A stretch of 64,000 nt of DNA from Pseudoalteromonas sp. Z1A8. Its GTDB lineage: Bacteria > Pseudomonadota > Gammaproteobacteria > Enterobacterales > Alteromonadaceae. The notes beneath the pieces are model-generated. The model was not told where the DNA came from, did no database searches, and worked only from the letters and a program-made list of their open reading frames with translations. The stretch spans positions 1 through 64,000 of the forward strand of contig NZ_WTLB01000012.1 in assembly GCF_011378855.1 (NCBI RefSeq), in the 5' to 3' direction. A program made the position numbers and the translations under genes. This document shows positions 26,519 to 34,699 of this stretch, piece after piece. Within the stretch, counting starts at the first letter, position 1. Each line of letters opens with the position of its first letter.

Positions 26519-27442
26519 ATGAAGGTGTCATTTGAGCAGTTAAAAAGCATGGTGGTATTTGCCCAAATAGTAGAGCAGGGCAGTTTAACTGCCGCGGCTA
26601 AACAGCTAGGACTTACGCGAGCCGTAGCAAGCTATCATTTAAAAAAGTTAGAAACTCAGCTTGAAGTAACTTTACTAAATCGCTCAACGCGCACCATGGC
26701 GCTTACTGAGGCGGGTATTGCTTACTATGAGCGCTGTAGAATAATTACCGAACAAGCTAATGCCGCTAATCAACAAATAGAAAATATAAAAAGTGAGCCG
26801 CAAGGGTTACTTAAAATTAGTTGCCCCGTAAATGTGGGTATGCAGCTAATTGTACCTGCAATAAATACCTTTAAGCGCCAATACCCTAAAATTCAAATAG
26901 ACTTACAACTTACAGATGATGTGGTTGATATTATTAAAAATGGATTTGATTTTGCGATCCGTGGGGTTGCACTGAGCGACTCTAATTTGCAAGCAACTAA
27001 GCTGACTACAATGAGCACCTGTATTTGTGGCGCGCCGGATTACTTTACCCATTTTGGCAAACCTAAAACGCCTTTAGAATTAGCAGAGCATCAATGGGTG
27101 GTTTATCAGCTAGGAAGTAAAACGTTAACGCTTTCAAAAGATGGCAAAAAATACGATGTTACAATGCAAGGCGGTTTAAGCACTAATAATGCAGCTGCAC
27201 GTACGGCGTTTGTTGAAGCCGGGCATGGTATTGGGCGTATTCCGCTTTACGATGCGTGGCCTAAAGTACAAGCTGGGCTGCTTGAAATAATATTAGATGA
27301 TTATAAAAGTAAAGACATTGAGCTTTACGGGGTATTTCCCCCAGGGGCTGCGGGTTCTAAAAAATTACGATTGTTTATTGATTACTTAAAAGCTTATTTT
27401 GTAAAACAGCATACCGCCTTGGGTATGCTGAAAAGCACTTAA
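26519..27442 (+). CDS. LysR-family transcriptional regulator
   Basis: This 307-residue regulator has an N-terminal winged helix (FAQIVEQGSLTAAAKQLGLTRAVASYHLKKLE) and a periplasmic-protein-like effector domain. LysR regulators usually control a divergent neighbour and themselves, which here points to the DJ-1/PfpI gene. Sequence style is the AaeR/DsdC-like branch that often handles aromatic or stress signals; the effector is unknown. The ATG has GGAG close upstream. The dienelactone hydrolase gene converges on it. Confidence 0.9.
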   Translation: MKVSFEQLKSMVVFAQIVEQGSLTAAAKQLGLTRAVASYHLKKLETQLEVTLLNRSTRTMALTEAGIAYYERCRIITEQANAANQQIENIKSEPQGLLKISCPVNVGMQLIVPAINTFKRQYPKIQIDLQLTDDVVDIIKNGFDFAIRGVALSDSNLQATKLTTMSTCICGAPDYFTHFGKPKTPLELAEHQWVVYQLGSKTLTLSKDGKKYDVTMQGGLSTNNAAARTAFVEAGHGIGRIPLYDAWPKVQAGLLEIILDDYKSKDIELYGVFPPGAAGSKKLRLFIDYLKAYFVKQHTALGMLKST

Positions 27443-27455
27443 TAATATAATGCTT

Positions 27456-28190
27456 TTATAAAGTCCGGCTAAATAGCGCGACCGCTTGTTGGTACATATT
27501 AATGGCAAGGGCTGCATCGTATCGCTCGCCTTCATCGCGCATAAAAGCATGTTGGGCATTAACTTCTTGCCATTGGTAATTTATCCCCGTAGCTACACAT
27601 TGCTGATAAATTTTAGTACGACCTTTTTGCGGTACGTGCGGGTCTTGTTTGCCCCATATAAAGTGAATTTCGCCTTGTATGTCAGCCATGCGCTCAAATG
27701 AGTTATTGCCAGCTTGTGCTGGTAATGTATTGCTGTGTATATCAGTCGCGTATAAACAAAATGCCGCATTAACTTCAGGGTTTAGTGCTGCTCTATAAGC
27801 TAAATGCCCACCAATACATACGCCCATTGCGCCTACTGTACCTGTGCAATAGCTTTGTTGTTTTATAAAATCGATCATGGCTTGCGTGTCACTATCATGA
27901 TGTTCAAGTGGCTTTGCCCACTTATCGGCATTGCCTTTATCTTTACCTGCATCATCGTAAGCAAGCACAGTGCCTATAGGATTTAACTCGTGAAACACTT
28001 CAGGCACTAATACTACAAAGCCATGGCTTGCTAAAATAGCCGCGCTGCGTGCAATTGGGGCGGTTTGCTGAAAAATCTCAGAATAAAAAATAACAGCAGG
28101 GAATTGCCCTTGTGCTTGAGGACGGTAAACAGTGGTTCGCATTAGGCCTGTAGGTGTTGGCAAGTCTGCATTATGTTGTTGAATTATCAT
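27456..28190 (-). CDS. Dienelactone hydrolase family protein
   Basis: This 244-residue alpha/beta hydrolase has a cysteine nucleophile in GAMGVCIGGHLAYR, an acid residue in WGKQDPHVP and a histidine in NAQHAFMRDEG, the triad of the dienelactone hydrolase family. The family hydrolyses dienelactone and other esters or lactones. Many members outside aromatic-degradation clusters have unknown substrates, and no chloroaromatic pathway is near. It converges with the LysR gene over 13 bp. Length and triad order are normal. Confidence 0.87.
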   Translation of the reverse strand: MIIQQHNADLPTPTGLMRTTVYRPQAQGQFPAVIFYSEIFQQTAPIARSAAILASHGFVVLVPEVFHELNPIGTVLAYDDAGKDKGNADKWAKPLEHHDSDTQAMIDFIKQQSYCTGTVGAMGVCIGGHLAYRAALNPEVNAAFCLYATDIHSNTLPAQAGNNSFERMADIQGEIHFIWGKQDPHVPQKGRTKIYQQCVATGINYQWQEVNAQHAFMRDEGERYDAALAINMYQQAVALFSRTL

Positions 28191-28272
28191 AAAAGCGCCC
28201 AGTTAAATAAAATTATATATAATGATATGGTAACTGAGCGCGATAAAATAAACGACTTTTGTTGTCGAGTAT

Positions 28273-29604
28273 TTAAATACTTGCAGGCATTTTATTACAA
28301 CTAGCGTAATAACTTACGGTAGCCGGCCAATCTGAAAATATAGCCATTACACCCACGTCCTTTGCGAGTACATCAACGACCGTCATCATGTCGCCATCGT
28401 TATCTATAACATCAGCAATTGATTGATAGTAATAACCACCACCTTCATTAAGCGGACCTGAGCGCTCAAGGCTCCATGCAATAAGCTCTAAACCTGCTGC
28501 TTTTGCGTCAATTGCGTATTGCGATGGCACAATATTACTTTCGCTGTCTATTGTTAGCATCATCCAAATAGGAGGCGCTAAAATTTTAACACCATCGGCA
28601 ACAAGTTCATCCATACTCGGTTGCCATGTTTGCGGGTTACTTGGATCAAATCCGGCATCACTGTCGCGACCATCTAAGTATACGCTTTTATCTGCAAAAT
28701 CAGGATTGGTGTTTATCCAGTATTTTACGTCATCAAGATTAAACGATTGTGGATAAACTCGCGAGGCTGGCACACCCATTTGTGTATATTCGTCTAGCAT
28801 TTTTTGTGCATATTGCTCTTGGGTCATTCCATTAAATGGCATACTTACTTGCGGCGATTTAAGTTCTGGTGTCATTTTTACGCCCATCTCATTAAACAAT
28901 GCAATACTTTGTTTATGAGTCATTAATGTACCTTGGGCCGCATATAAGTCAGTGCGCCAATTGGGTGTACCATCCATGTAATCAGCAACGGTAGTGGCAT
29001 TTGTGTTTGCACCATCCATTTTACCTTCAAGGGTTAAAAACTCCGCTAAGCTTATATCACTGGTACAGCATTTAGCTGAAGCTGCAATGCCATTAGCGGC
29101 GTCTGCGGGTGTAAAAGGGACGCTACATTTGGCTGCAAGTTCTGGCATGGCCAAAATATTGGTTGTGGTATGTAAGTCACATTGAGAGTGGCGGCATACA
29201 AGTTCTTTATCGTTTGTAAAAGTAACATCGCATTCAACAATACCTGCGCCCATTCTAGCTGCTGCAATGTATGCTTCTTTAGTGTGTTCAGGATATTGCA
29301 TTGATGCACCGCGATGACCAATTGAAAAGTCAGTGCGGTAAAAGGGTCCTTCTTTGCACGACTCTAATTGTGTTTTTAAAGCGCTGTCGCTCATATCATT
29401 GACTAAATAATACGGACGAGTACCTAGTTGAATATCTGGAGCGTTACCATTCGGTACTTCTACAATAACAGGCGTAGGAACTTCAACAACCTCAACTTCG
29501 GTGTTGGTAACAACCACTTCTTTTTCTACTATTTTTACATCGTCATCGCAGCCTGCAAGTGTGGCTAACAATATACAGCTTGTAAGTAAGGTAATACGCT
29601 TCAT
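28273..29604 (-). CDS. Glycerophosphodiester phosphodiesterase lipoprotein
   Basis: This 443-residue lipoprotein has a lipobox LAGC (C19) and a Val/Glu-rich spacer ([16 protein letters not shown]) before the catalytic domain. GDPD signatures are [41 protein letters not shown] and a late ESNIVPSQY and WSLERSG. It should split glycerophosphodiesters to glycerol 3-phosphate at the cell envelope, serving phosphorus or carbon recycling. An inserted Cys-rich stretch after the first metal residues ([19 protein letters not shown]) is typical of the large secreted subtype. No transporter is adjacent. Confidence 0.88.
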   Translation of the reverse strand: MKRITLLTSCILLATLAGCDDDVKIVEKEVVVTNTEVEVVEVPTPVIVEVPNGNAPDIQLGTRPYYLVNDMSDSALKTQLESCKEGPFYRTDFSIGHRGASMQYPEHTKEAYIAAARMGAGIVECDVTFTNDKELVCRHSQCDLHTTTNILAMPELAAKCSVPFTPADAANGIAASAKCCTSDISLAEFLTLEGKMDGANTNATTVADYMDGTPNWRTDLYAAQGTLMTHKQSIALFNEMGVKMTPELKSPQVSMPFNGMTQEQYAQKMLDEYTQMGVPASRVYPQSFNLDDVKYWINTNPDFADKSVYLDGRDSDAGFDPSNPQTWQPSMDELVADGVKILAPPIWMMLTIDSESNIVPSQYAIDAKAAGLELIAWSLERSGPLNEGGGYYYQSIADVIDNDGDMMTVVDVLAKDVGVMAIFSDWPATVSYYASCNKMPASI

Positions 29605-29673
29605 TATTTATCCTTAAAAAGTAAAATTTGTACTACCTTAATGATTATTAATGACAATTTAGCTACAAGCTTA

Positions 29674-30525
29674 TTAATTTACTTTTTTATTAATAATTTG
29701 ATTCACTATTAATGCACCTAACATTATAGCTGCTCCAATACTTAGCCTAACAATGTCAGCGTCTCTATTCCATATAAGGACATTAACTATAATACCAGCT
29801 GGGATTAGTAAGTTATTCATTACGGCTAAAGCTCCAACGTTGACGAGTGTTGCGCCTTTATTCCACATAAAGTAACCAAGGCCCGATGCAACAACTCCTA
29901 AATAAATCAGTATTCCCCACTGAGTAGAAGTGCTTGGTAATTTGTTTGAATTACCAAATAATGCATAACAAATTGTGGCAATAATAAGTGCGCCTATAAA
30001 AAACCATCCAAATACGGTTTTATCATCAAGCTGATTGTTCATCATTAAGCGTTTATAGGTCACTTGACCTACAGCAAAACTGATATTAGCACCTTGAACA
30101 AGCAATAATCCGATTATGAAGTTGTTATTTAGGTTTTCGAAACGAATGGTAATTGCACCGATTACGGCAATAAGCGCGACTATAAAAAAGCGTGGGTTAA
30201 ACTGTTTATTCAATGCATCGTTTAATAAAGTGATGTAAATAGGGGTCATTACTGTAAATAGCAGTACTTCGGGTACGGTTAAAAATAAAAATGAGTGGTA
30301 ATAAAAGCTGTACATAATACCAAGCTGTACAGCGCCAATCAGCATAAGCTTTAAGGCTAAAGGTTTAGGCGTTGTTTTAAGTTTTAAAAATGGTAAAAAT
30401 ACCAGAGTGGCTAGTGCTATGCGAATTAACACACTAAACCATGCATCAACTTGGCCGGCTAAATACACGCCAATTAAACTAAATGAAAATGCCCAAAGTA
30501 AAGTTACTGCAAATAAGTACCGCAT
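29674..30525 (-). CDS. EamA/DMT-family transporter
   Basis: This 283-residue inner-membrane protein has ten hydrophobic helices arranged as two EamA repeats (about residues 3-125 and 140-275). It belongs to the drug/metabolite superfamily, whose members export amino acids, nucleosides or drugs. The substrate is not deducible. Sequence is regular with no odd insert. It stands alone in the minus-strand array between the GDPD and the M3 peptidase genes. Confidence 0.86.
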   Translation of the reverse strand: MRYLFAVTLLWAFSFSLIGVYLAGQVDAWFSVLIRIALATLVFLPFLKLKTTPKPLALKLMLIGAVQLGIMYSFYYHSFLFLTVPEVLLFTVMTPIYITLLNDALNKQFNPRFFIVALIAVIGAITIRFENLNNNFIIGLLLVQGANISFAVGQVTYKRLMMNNQLDDKTVFGWFFIGALIIATICYALFGNSNKLPSTSTQWGILIYLGVVASGLGYFMWNKGATLVNVGALAVMNNLLIPAGIIVNVLIWNRDADIVRLSIGAAIMLGALIVNQIINKKVN

Positions 30526-30588
30526 AGCTGTCGTCTTTAAATAATTAATGGCAGCAGTTTATCTGTTATAAATTGATGTATAAACAAT

Positions 30589-30612
30589 AAAAGCCCGCAA
30601 GCGGGCTTTTAT
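30589..30612 (-). terminator. Terminator of the M3 peptidase gene
   Basis: A perfect 10-bp palindrome AAAAGCCCGC / GCGGGCTTTT with an AA centre lies 54 bp past the stop of the M3 peptidase gene. Confidence 0.8.
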
Positions 30613-30663
30613 AAAGTCTAAAATTAATGAACTACGTTACTAATTACTCAACTAAGTTATTAA

Positions 30664-32799
30664 TTATTCAACCAAACCACGGCGCTTAAGTAATGCGTCG
30701 GTTGTTGGTTTTTGACCTCTAAACTCAATGTAGCTTTGCATTAAGTCGCGGCTGTTACCTTTTGATAGGATTTCTTTACGGAACTTATCACCATTTTTAC
30801 GTGTTAAGCCGCCGTTATTTTCCATATGTGCAAAGGCATCTGCTGCAAACACTTCAGTCCAAAGGTATGCGTAGTAACCTGCTGAATAACCACCAGCAAA
30901 TGTGTGGCTAAAGAAGTTTGATTTGTAACGCGGTGGTACAGGGTAATAAGCAATGCCGTGTTTTTCTAACGCGTCTTGCTCAAATTTTTGAACGTCAGTA
31001 ATCTTTTTATCAGAGCCAAATGAATGCCATTCCATATCAAGTAGTGCAGCGGCTAAATATTCAGTAGTGCCGTAACCTTGGTTGAATTTTTGCGATTCTA
31101 GTACTTTATCAAGTAAAGCTTGTGGAATTGGCTCACCTGTTTTGTAGTGCTTAGCGTAGTTAGCAAGTACTGTTGGTTCAATCATCCAGTCTTCATTTGC
31201 TTGCGACGGAAATTCAACAAAGTCACGCGCCGTTGCAGTACCCGCTAGACTTGGGTATTTAACATCTGAGAATAAACCGTGAGCAGCATGACCAAATTCA
31301 TGGAACATTGTAGACACTTCGTCAAATGTTAATAATGTAGGCTCGCCTGCAGCTGGCTTTGGAATATTTAACGCGTTGTAAATAACCGGTTTAGTACCTT
31401 TTAAGCCGCTTTGACTTACGTATGCACTCATCCATGCACCGCCACGTTTACCTTCACGTGCGTATGGGTCTAAGTAAAATAAACCAATAGCACTGCCATC
31501 AGCGTTAAATACTTCGTACGCTGTTACATCTTCATGATAAACAGGTAGGTCTTTACGTTCTTTAAACGTAATACCGTAAAGTTTGTTCATCGCGAAGAAT
31601 AGACCGTCGTGAATAACCGATTGCATTTCAAAGTATGGTTTAACTAATGCTGGATCTAAGTTGTACTTTTCTGCACGTACTTTTTCAGCATAAAAAGTCC
31701 AATCCCACGGTTTAAGCTCAAAGCTCTCGCCTGAATCGTTAATCACTTTTTGAATTGCTGCAGCTTCAATTTTAGCTTTTTCAACTGCTTTTGGTGCTAG
31801 GTCATCAAGGATGCCGTAAACGTTTTCAGTTGTTTGTGCCATACGCGACGTCATTACATAAGAAGCCCAATCTTTGTAGCCTAAAAGCTCTGCTTTTTGA
31901 GCGCGTAGGTTGGTTTCTTTAATAATGATAGGGCCGTTAGTTTTTGCTGCACGGTTTGCAGAGGCTTTAAAAATACGCTCACGTAGGTCACGGTTTTCAA
32001 GGCTTGATAAAATTGGTTGTTGCGTTGTATTTACCAAAGTGATCATGTAGCCGTCTTTGCCCGCTTTTTTAGCCGAAGCTGCAAGGCCTGCAATTTCACC
32101 TTCAGAAAGACCCGCTAATTCACTTTTATCTGTAACTACAATAACGTCTTCTTTAAACGATTTTAAAATGTTTTGTGAAAACGCAGTAGATAGCTGAGCT
32201 AGCTCTGAGTTAATTTCACGCATTTTAGCTTTTTCAGCGTCGTTTAATTTAGCACCTGCTTTTACAAACTGCTTGTAGTAAAAATCAACTAGGCGTTTGT
32301 CTTCTGCGTTTAATTTATCTTGGTTGTCGTAAATTGTTTGTACACGTTTGAATAAAGCACCATTTAGGTAAATATCATCTGAGTGAGCAGATAATACAGG
32401 CGCCATTTTTTCATCAATACGCTGGTATTCAGCATCTGAAATTAAACCAGATAAGTTATAAAAAGCAGCCGATACGCGATTTAATAGCTCACCTGACAAC
32501 TCCATTTTAACTAATGTGTTTTCAAATGTAGCAGGAGCAGGGTTGTTAGCAATCGCTTGTACTTGTGCTGTGTGCTGAGCGATACCTGCATCAAATGCAG
32601 CTTCGTAATCTTTTGTACCAAACTTATCAAATTCTGGTGCCATATATTGCAATGGGCTAGGCTTAAATAAAACATTGTTTGCGTTCATGTCTTGCACTTG
32701 TGCTGCGCCTTCTTTTGCCATGTTTTGTGTATCGTTAGATGAACAGGCAGATAATATTAAAGCACTAGCAATAGTAGTGGCGATCAGGGTTTTACGCAT
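30664..32799 (-). CDS. M3-family oligopeptidase lipoprotein (Dcp-like)
   Basis: This 711-residue zinc metallopeptidase has a lipoprotein signal peptide (lipobox LSAC, C19). The zinc motif is HEFGH at residues 500-504 in MFHEFGHAAHGLF, with the third ligand downstream in the usual M3 position. Layout matches bacterial dipeptidyl carboxypeptidases (Dcp, about 680 residues) plus the leader. It would shorten peptides in the periplasm, in keeping with the secreted dipeptidase at 8019 and the POT peptide transporter at 50968. No fusion is seen. Confidence 0.92.
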   Translation of the reverse strand: MRKTLIATTIASALILSACSSNDTQNMAKEGAAQVQDMNANNVLFKPSPLQYMAPEFDKFGTKDYEAAFDAGIAQHTAQVQAIANNPAPATFENTLVKMELSGELLNRVSAAFYNLSGLISDAEYQRIDEKMAPVLSAHSDDIYLNGALFKRVQTIYDNQDKLNAEDKRLVDFYYKQFVKAGAKLNDAEKAKMREINSELAQLSTAFSQNILKSFKEDVIVVTDKSELAGLSEGEIAGLAASAKKAGKDGYMITLVNTTQQPILSSLENRDLRERIFKASANRAAKTNGPIIIKETNLRAQKAELLGYKDWASYVMTSRMAQTTENVYGILDDLAPKAVEKAKIEAAAIQKVINDSGESFELKPWDWTFYAEKVRAEKYNLDPALVKPYFEMQSVIHDGLFFAMNKLYGITFKERKDLPVYHEDVTAYEVFNADGSAIGLFYLDPYAREGKRGGAWMSAYVSQSGLKGTKPVIYNALNIPKPAAGEPTLLTFDEVSTMFHEFGHAAHGLFSDVKYPSLAGTATARDFVEFPSQANEDWMIEPTVLANYAKHYKTGEPIPQALLDKVLESQKFNQGYGTTEYLAAALLDMEWHSFGSDKKITDVQKFEQDALEKHGIAYYPVPPRYKSNFFSHTFAGGYSAGYYAYLWTEVFAADAFAHMENNGGLTRKNGDKFRKEILSKGNSRDLMQSYIEFRGQKPTTDALLKRRGLVE

Positions 32800-33008
32800 A
32801 ATAACTCCATAGAAAGATTAGCCGGAATAGGCTTTGCGAGTCGAAAAACCTAGTTAACTTATCAAATTTTGGGGTTTATACAATAAAGTTTATCGGTATT
32901 AAGCGGGATTTGAACGCAAATTAGCTAATATTTAGCTTTAAGGGAGGTAAAAGTAGCTCTAAAAGTAAACACCTGAGCTACTTATATAGGTCGTAGATTC
33001 ATAATTGC

Positions 33009-33218
33009 CTAGTTATATCCAAGTACAAATTTTCTCTCAGAGCCAAAACTGCTTGGTTGTTGTTGGCCAAACTCTTTGTTAATAGATGCCAGTGTTTGCT
33101 CTTGCTCTGCAAGAAGGCACAAAATTTTATTTCGATAATCTAGGCTGCTCTCAAATAAATGTAAGTCTACCTGTGGCTGCAAAGTTGCCAGCCTTTGATT
33201 TAAAGTTAGTTGTGACAT
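33009..33218 (-). CDS. Small hypothetical protein
   Basis: This 69-residue protein is not one I recognise. It has no signal peptide or membrane segment and reads MSQLTLNQRLATLQPQVDL to LGYN at the end, with an amphipathic Leu/Gln-rich helix in the middle (KILCLLAEQEQTLASINKEF). I start at 33218, where CTGGAG lies six bases upstream, rather than the further ATG at 33296, which would add a hydrophobic lead without a ribosome site. It is in the space upstream of the M3 peptidase gene. Real coding is likely but not certain. Confidence 0.5.
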   Translation of the reverse strand: MSQLTLNQRLATLQPQVDLHLFESSLDYRNKILCLLAEQEQTLASINKEFGQQQPSSFGSERKFVLGYN

Positions 33219-33418
33219 AGTGATCTCCAGTGCTTGTACACTATTTATATAGCACTCGGTGCAATAAAGAGTTAATAAATTGTTCATAAAAAGCATTTTG
33301 AACTTATTAACTTGGTGTTTTAGTTATATTATGACTGCTAAACTTACCCAACACTGAACCGCTTTTACTTTACAGTGATTTAAATTTAAAGCGCTCCTTT
33401 GCTTGTTTTGGAAAATAA

Positions 33419-34279
33419 ATGACCTTAGAACACATAAACCAAATTCTTGCCTTTGTTGTATTTAGTTACAGCGATGTACACATTACCGTAGCAAAAATTA
33501 TTCAAGTGCCTTTAATACTATTCGCTATTTGGTTTCTTGTTACGCGTATTGGCAAGCTAATAACAAAAACATTATTGGCAAAAAAATTAAGCCAAGATGC
33601 CGTGCATTTATTCACACGTATCTACTTTATTTTAAGTATCGCAATTTTAATTTTTACATCCTTAGAGGTATTAAGCATACCGCTGACTGCATTTGCTTTT
33701 GTATCAGGTGCGATAGCTATTGGCGTAGGCTTTGGTGCGCAAAATATAATTAATAACTTCATTAGTGGCTGGATATTAATGTGGGAGAGACCAATACGTA
33801 TTGGCGACTTTTTAGAAGTGGGCAATGCAAAAGGCGTGGTAGAGACGATTAATACACGCTCTACACGTATTCGCCGTAACGATGGGGTTCATATGCTTAT
33901 CCCAAATAGTCAGTTATTGGAGAATACAGTAACAAATTGGACACTGATTGATGGTAATGCACGATCATCGGTAAGTGTAGGCGTTGCATACGGATCAGAC
34001 GTGCTGCTGGTTAAAAAGTTAATTCAGCAAGTACTTGATGACCATGAGGCTATTTTGGCTAATCCAAAGTCGTCGGTGTTGTTTGATGACTTTGCAGATA
34101 GCTCACTGGTATTTAATGCTGTTTTTTGGGTGTGCGCCGAGTCAGAAACCATGCTTAGAAAAGTGCGCAGTGATATTCGATTTAATATTTACGCTGTATT
34201 TGAAGAGCATGATGTTGTTATTGCTTTCCCGCAGCGTGATATTCATATCGACGGTGAAATTGCAATTAAGCGCCCATAA
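33419..34279 (+). CDS. Small-conductance mechanosensitive channel (MscS family)
   Basis: This 286-residue inner-membrane protein has three helices followed by the MscS beta and vestibule domains. The pore helix is glycine/alanine-rich (VSGAIAIGVGFGAQNIINNFISGWIL) as in MscS TM3. The next segment ERPIRIGDFLEVGNAKGVVETINTRSTRIRRNDGVHMLIPNSQLLE is the family signature. It relieves hypo-osmotic pressure by opening a non-selective pore. Length is close to E. coli MscS (286). The gene is monocistronic with a strong terminator at 34301. Confidence 0.92.
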   Translation: MTLEHINQILAFVVFSYSDVHITVAKIIQVPLILFAIWFLVTRIGKLITKTLLAKKLSQDAVHLFTRIYFILSIAILIFTSLEVLSIPLTAFAFVSGAIAIGVGFGAQNIINNFISGWILMWERPIRIGDFLEVGNAKGVVETINTRSTRIRRNDGVHMLIPNSQLLENTVTNWTLIDGNARSSVSVGVAYGSDVLLVKKLIQQVLDDHEAILANPKSSVLFDDFADSSLVFNAVFWVCAESETMLRKVRSDIRFNIYAVFEEHDVVIAFPQRDIHIDGEIAIKRP

Positions 34280-34300
34280 TCCAAATACAGTCATTATTGG

Positions 34301-34325
34301 AAGTCGCTCGCGGGCGACTTTTTAT
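34301..34325 (+). terminator. Terminator of the MscS-family gene
   Basis: A 7-bp stem AAGTCGC / GCGACTT with loop TCGCGG is followed by five T, 22 bp past the stop codon. Confidence 0.82.
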
Positions 34326-34529
34326 AAAAAAGTAGGTGTTTCTATTTTAGGTTAACATGTAAAACAATCCCTTCTTCCTACTCCATTTTATTAAATTCAA
34401 TAAAGGACATATGTCCGCATTACTGGGGTTTTGCATCTAAATAGTGGTAAAAACACGTGGTTTTGTAGTTAAATGTTGCAAAAAAGTTTCTGATTATGTC
34501 TGTATTTATGCAGTAAAATTGTCACACAA

Positions 34530-34538
34530 TGGTATAAT
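34530..34538 (+). promoter_or_regulatory. Extended -10 promoter of the TonB receptor gene
   Basis: TGGTATAAT matches the extended -10 consensus TGnTATAAT exactly. No good -35 box sits 17 bp before it, which is usual for extended -10 promoters. Transcription would start near 34545, giving a leader of about 155 nt. Confidence 0.6.
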
Positions 34539-34631
34539 CTTCATCGTTCGTTCAGCCTTATAACATCGTTTTTGTACTCTCGGTAATAAGGTCCGCGCGC
34601 ATGACGCAAGTCGCGAAAAATTGAACGAGCC

Positions 34632-34649
34632 CGCAATGAATACATTGCG
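34632..34649 (+). other. Leader hairpin before the TonB receptor gene
   Basis: CGCAATG-AATA-CATTGCG forms a perfect 7-bp stem within the predicted leader. It is not followed by T, so it is not a terminator. It could be a dyad operator or an mRNA structure. Confidence 0.5.
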
Positions 34650-34699
34650 CAACACAAAAAACCGTTGAACAAGAGTGCACAAAAAAGGTTAAACCCAAC

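Larger units (their letters stand above)
34280..34699. other. 420-bp region between mscS-like gene and TonB receptor
   Basis: It contains the mscS-like terminator (34301), an extended -10 promoter (34533), a long leader of about 155 nt and a perfect hairpin (34632). A 7-codon frame (MTQVAKN, 34601-34624) starts in the leader but lacks a clear ribosome site. The rest is AT-rich with nothing more that I can support. Confidence 0.6.

Noticed and set aside
34601..34624. Seven-codon frame in the TonB receptor leader as a leader peptide
   Set aside because: No ribosome site and no codon pattern that would suggest attenuation; mentioned in the region entry only.
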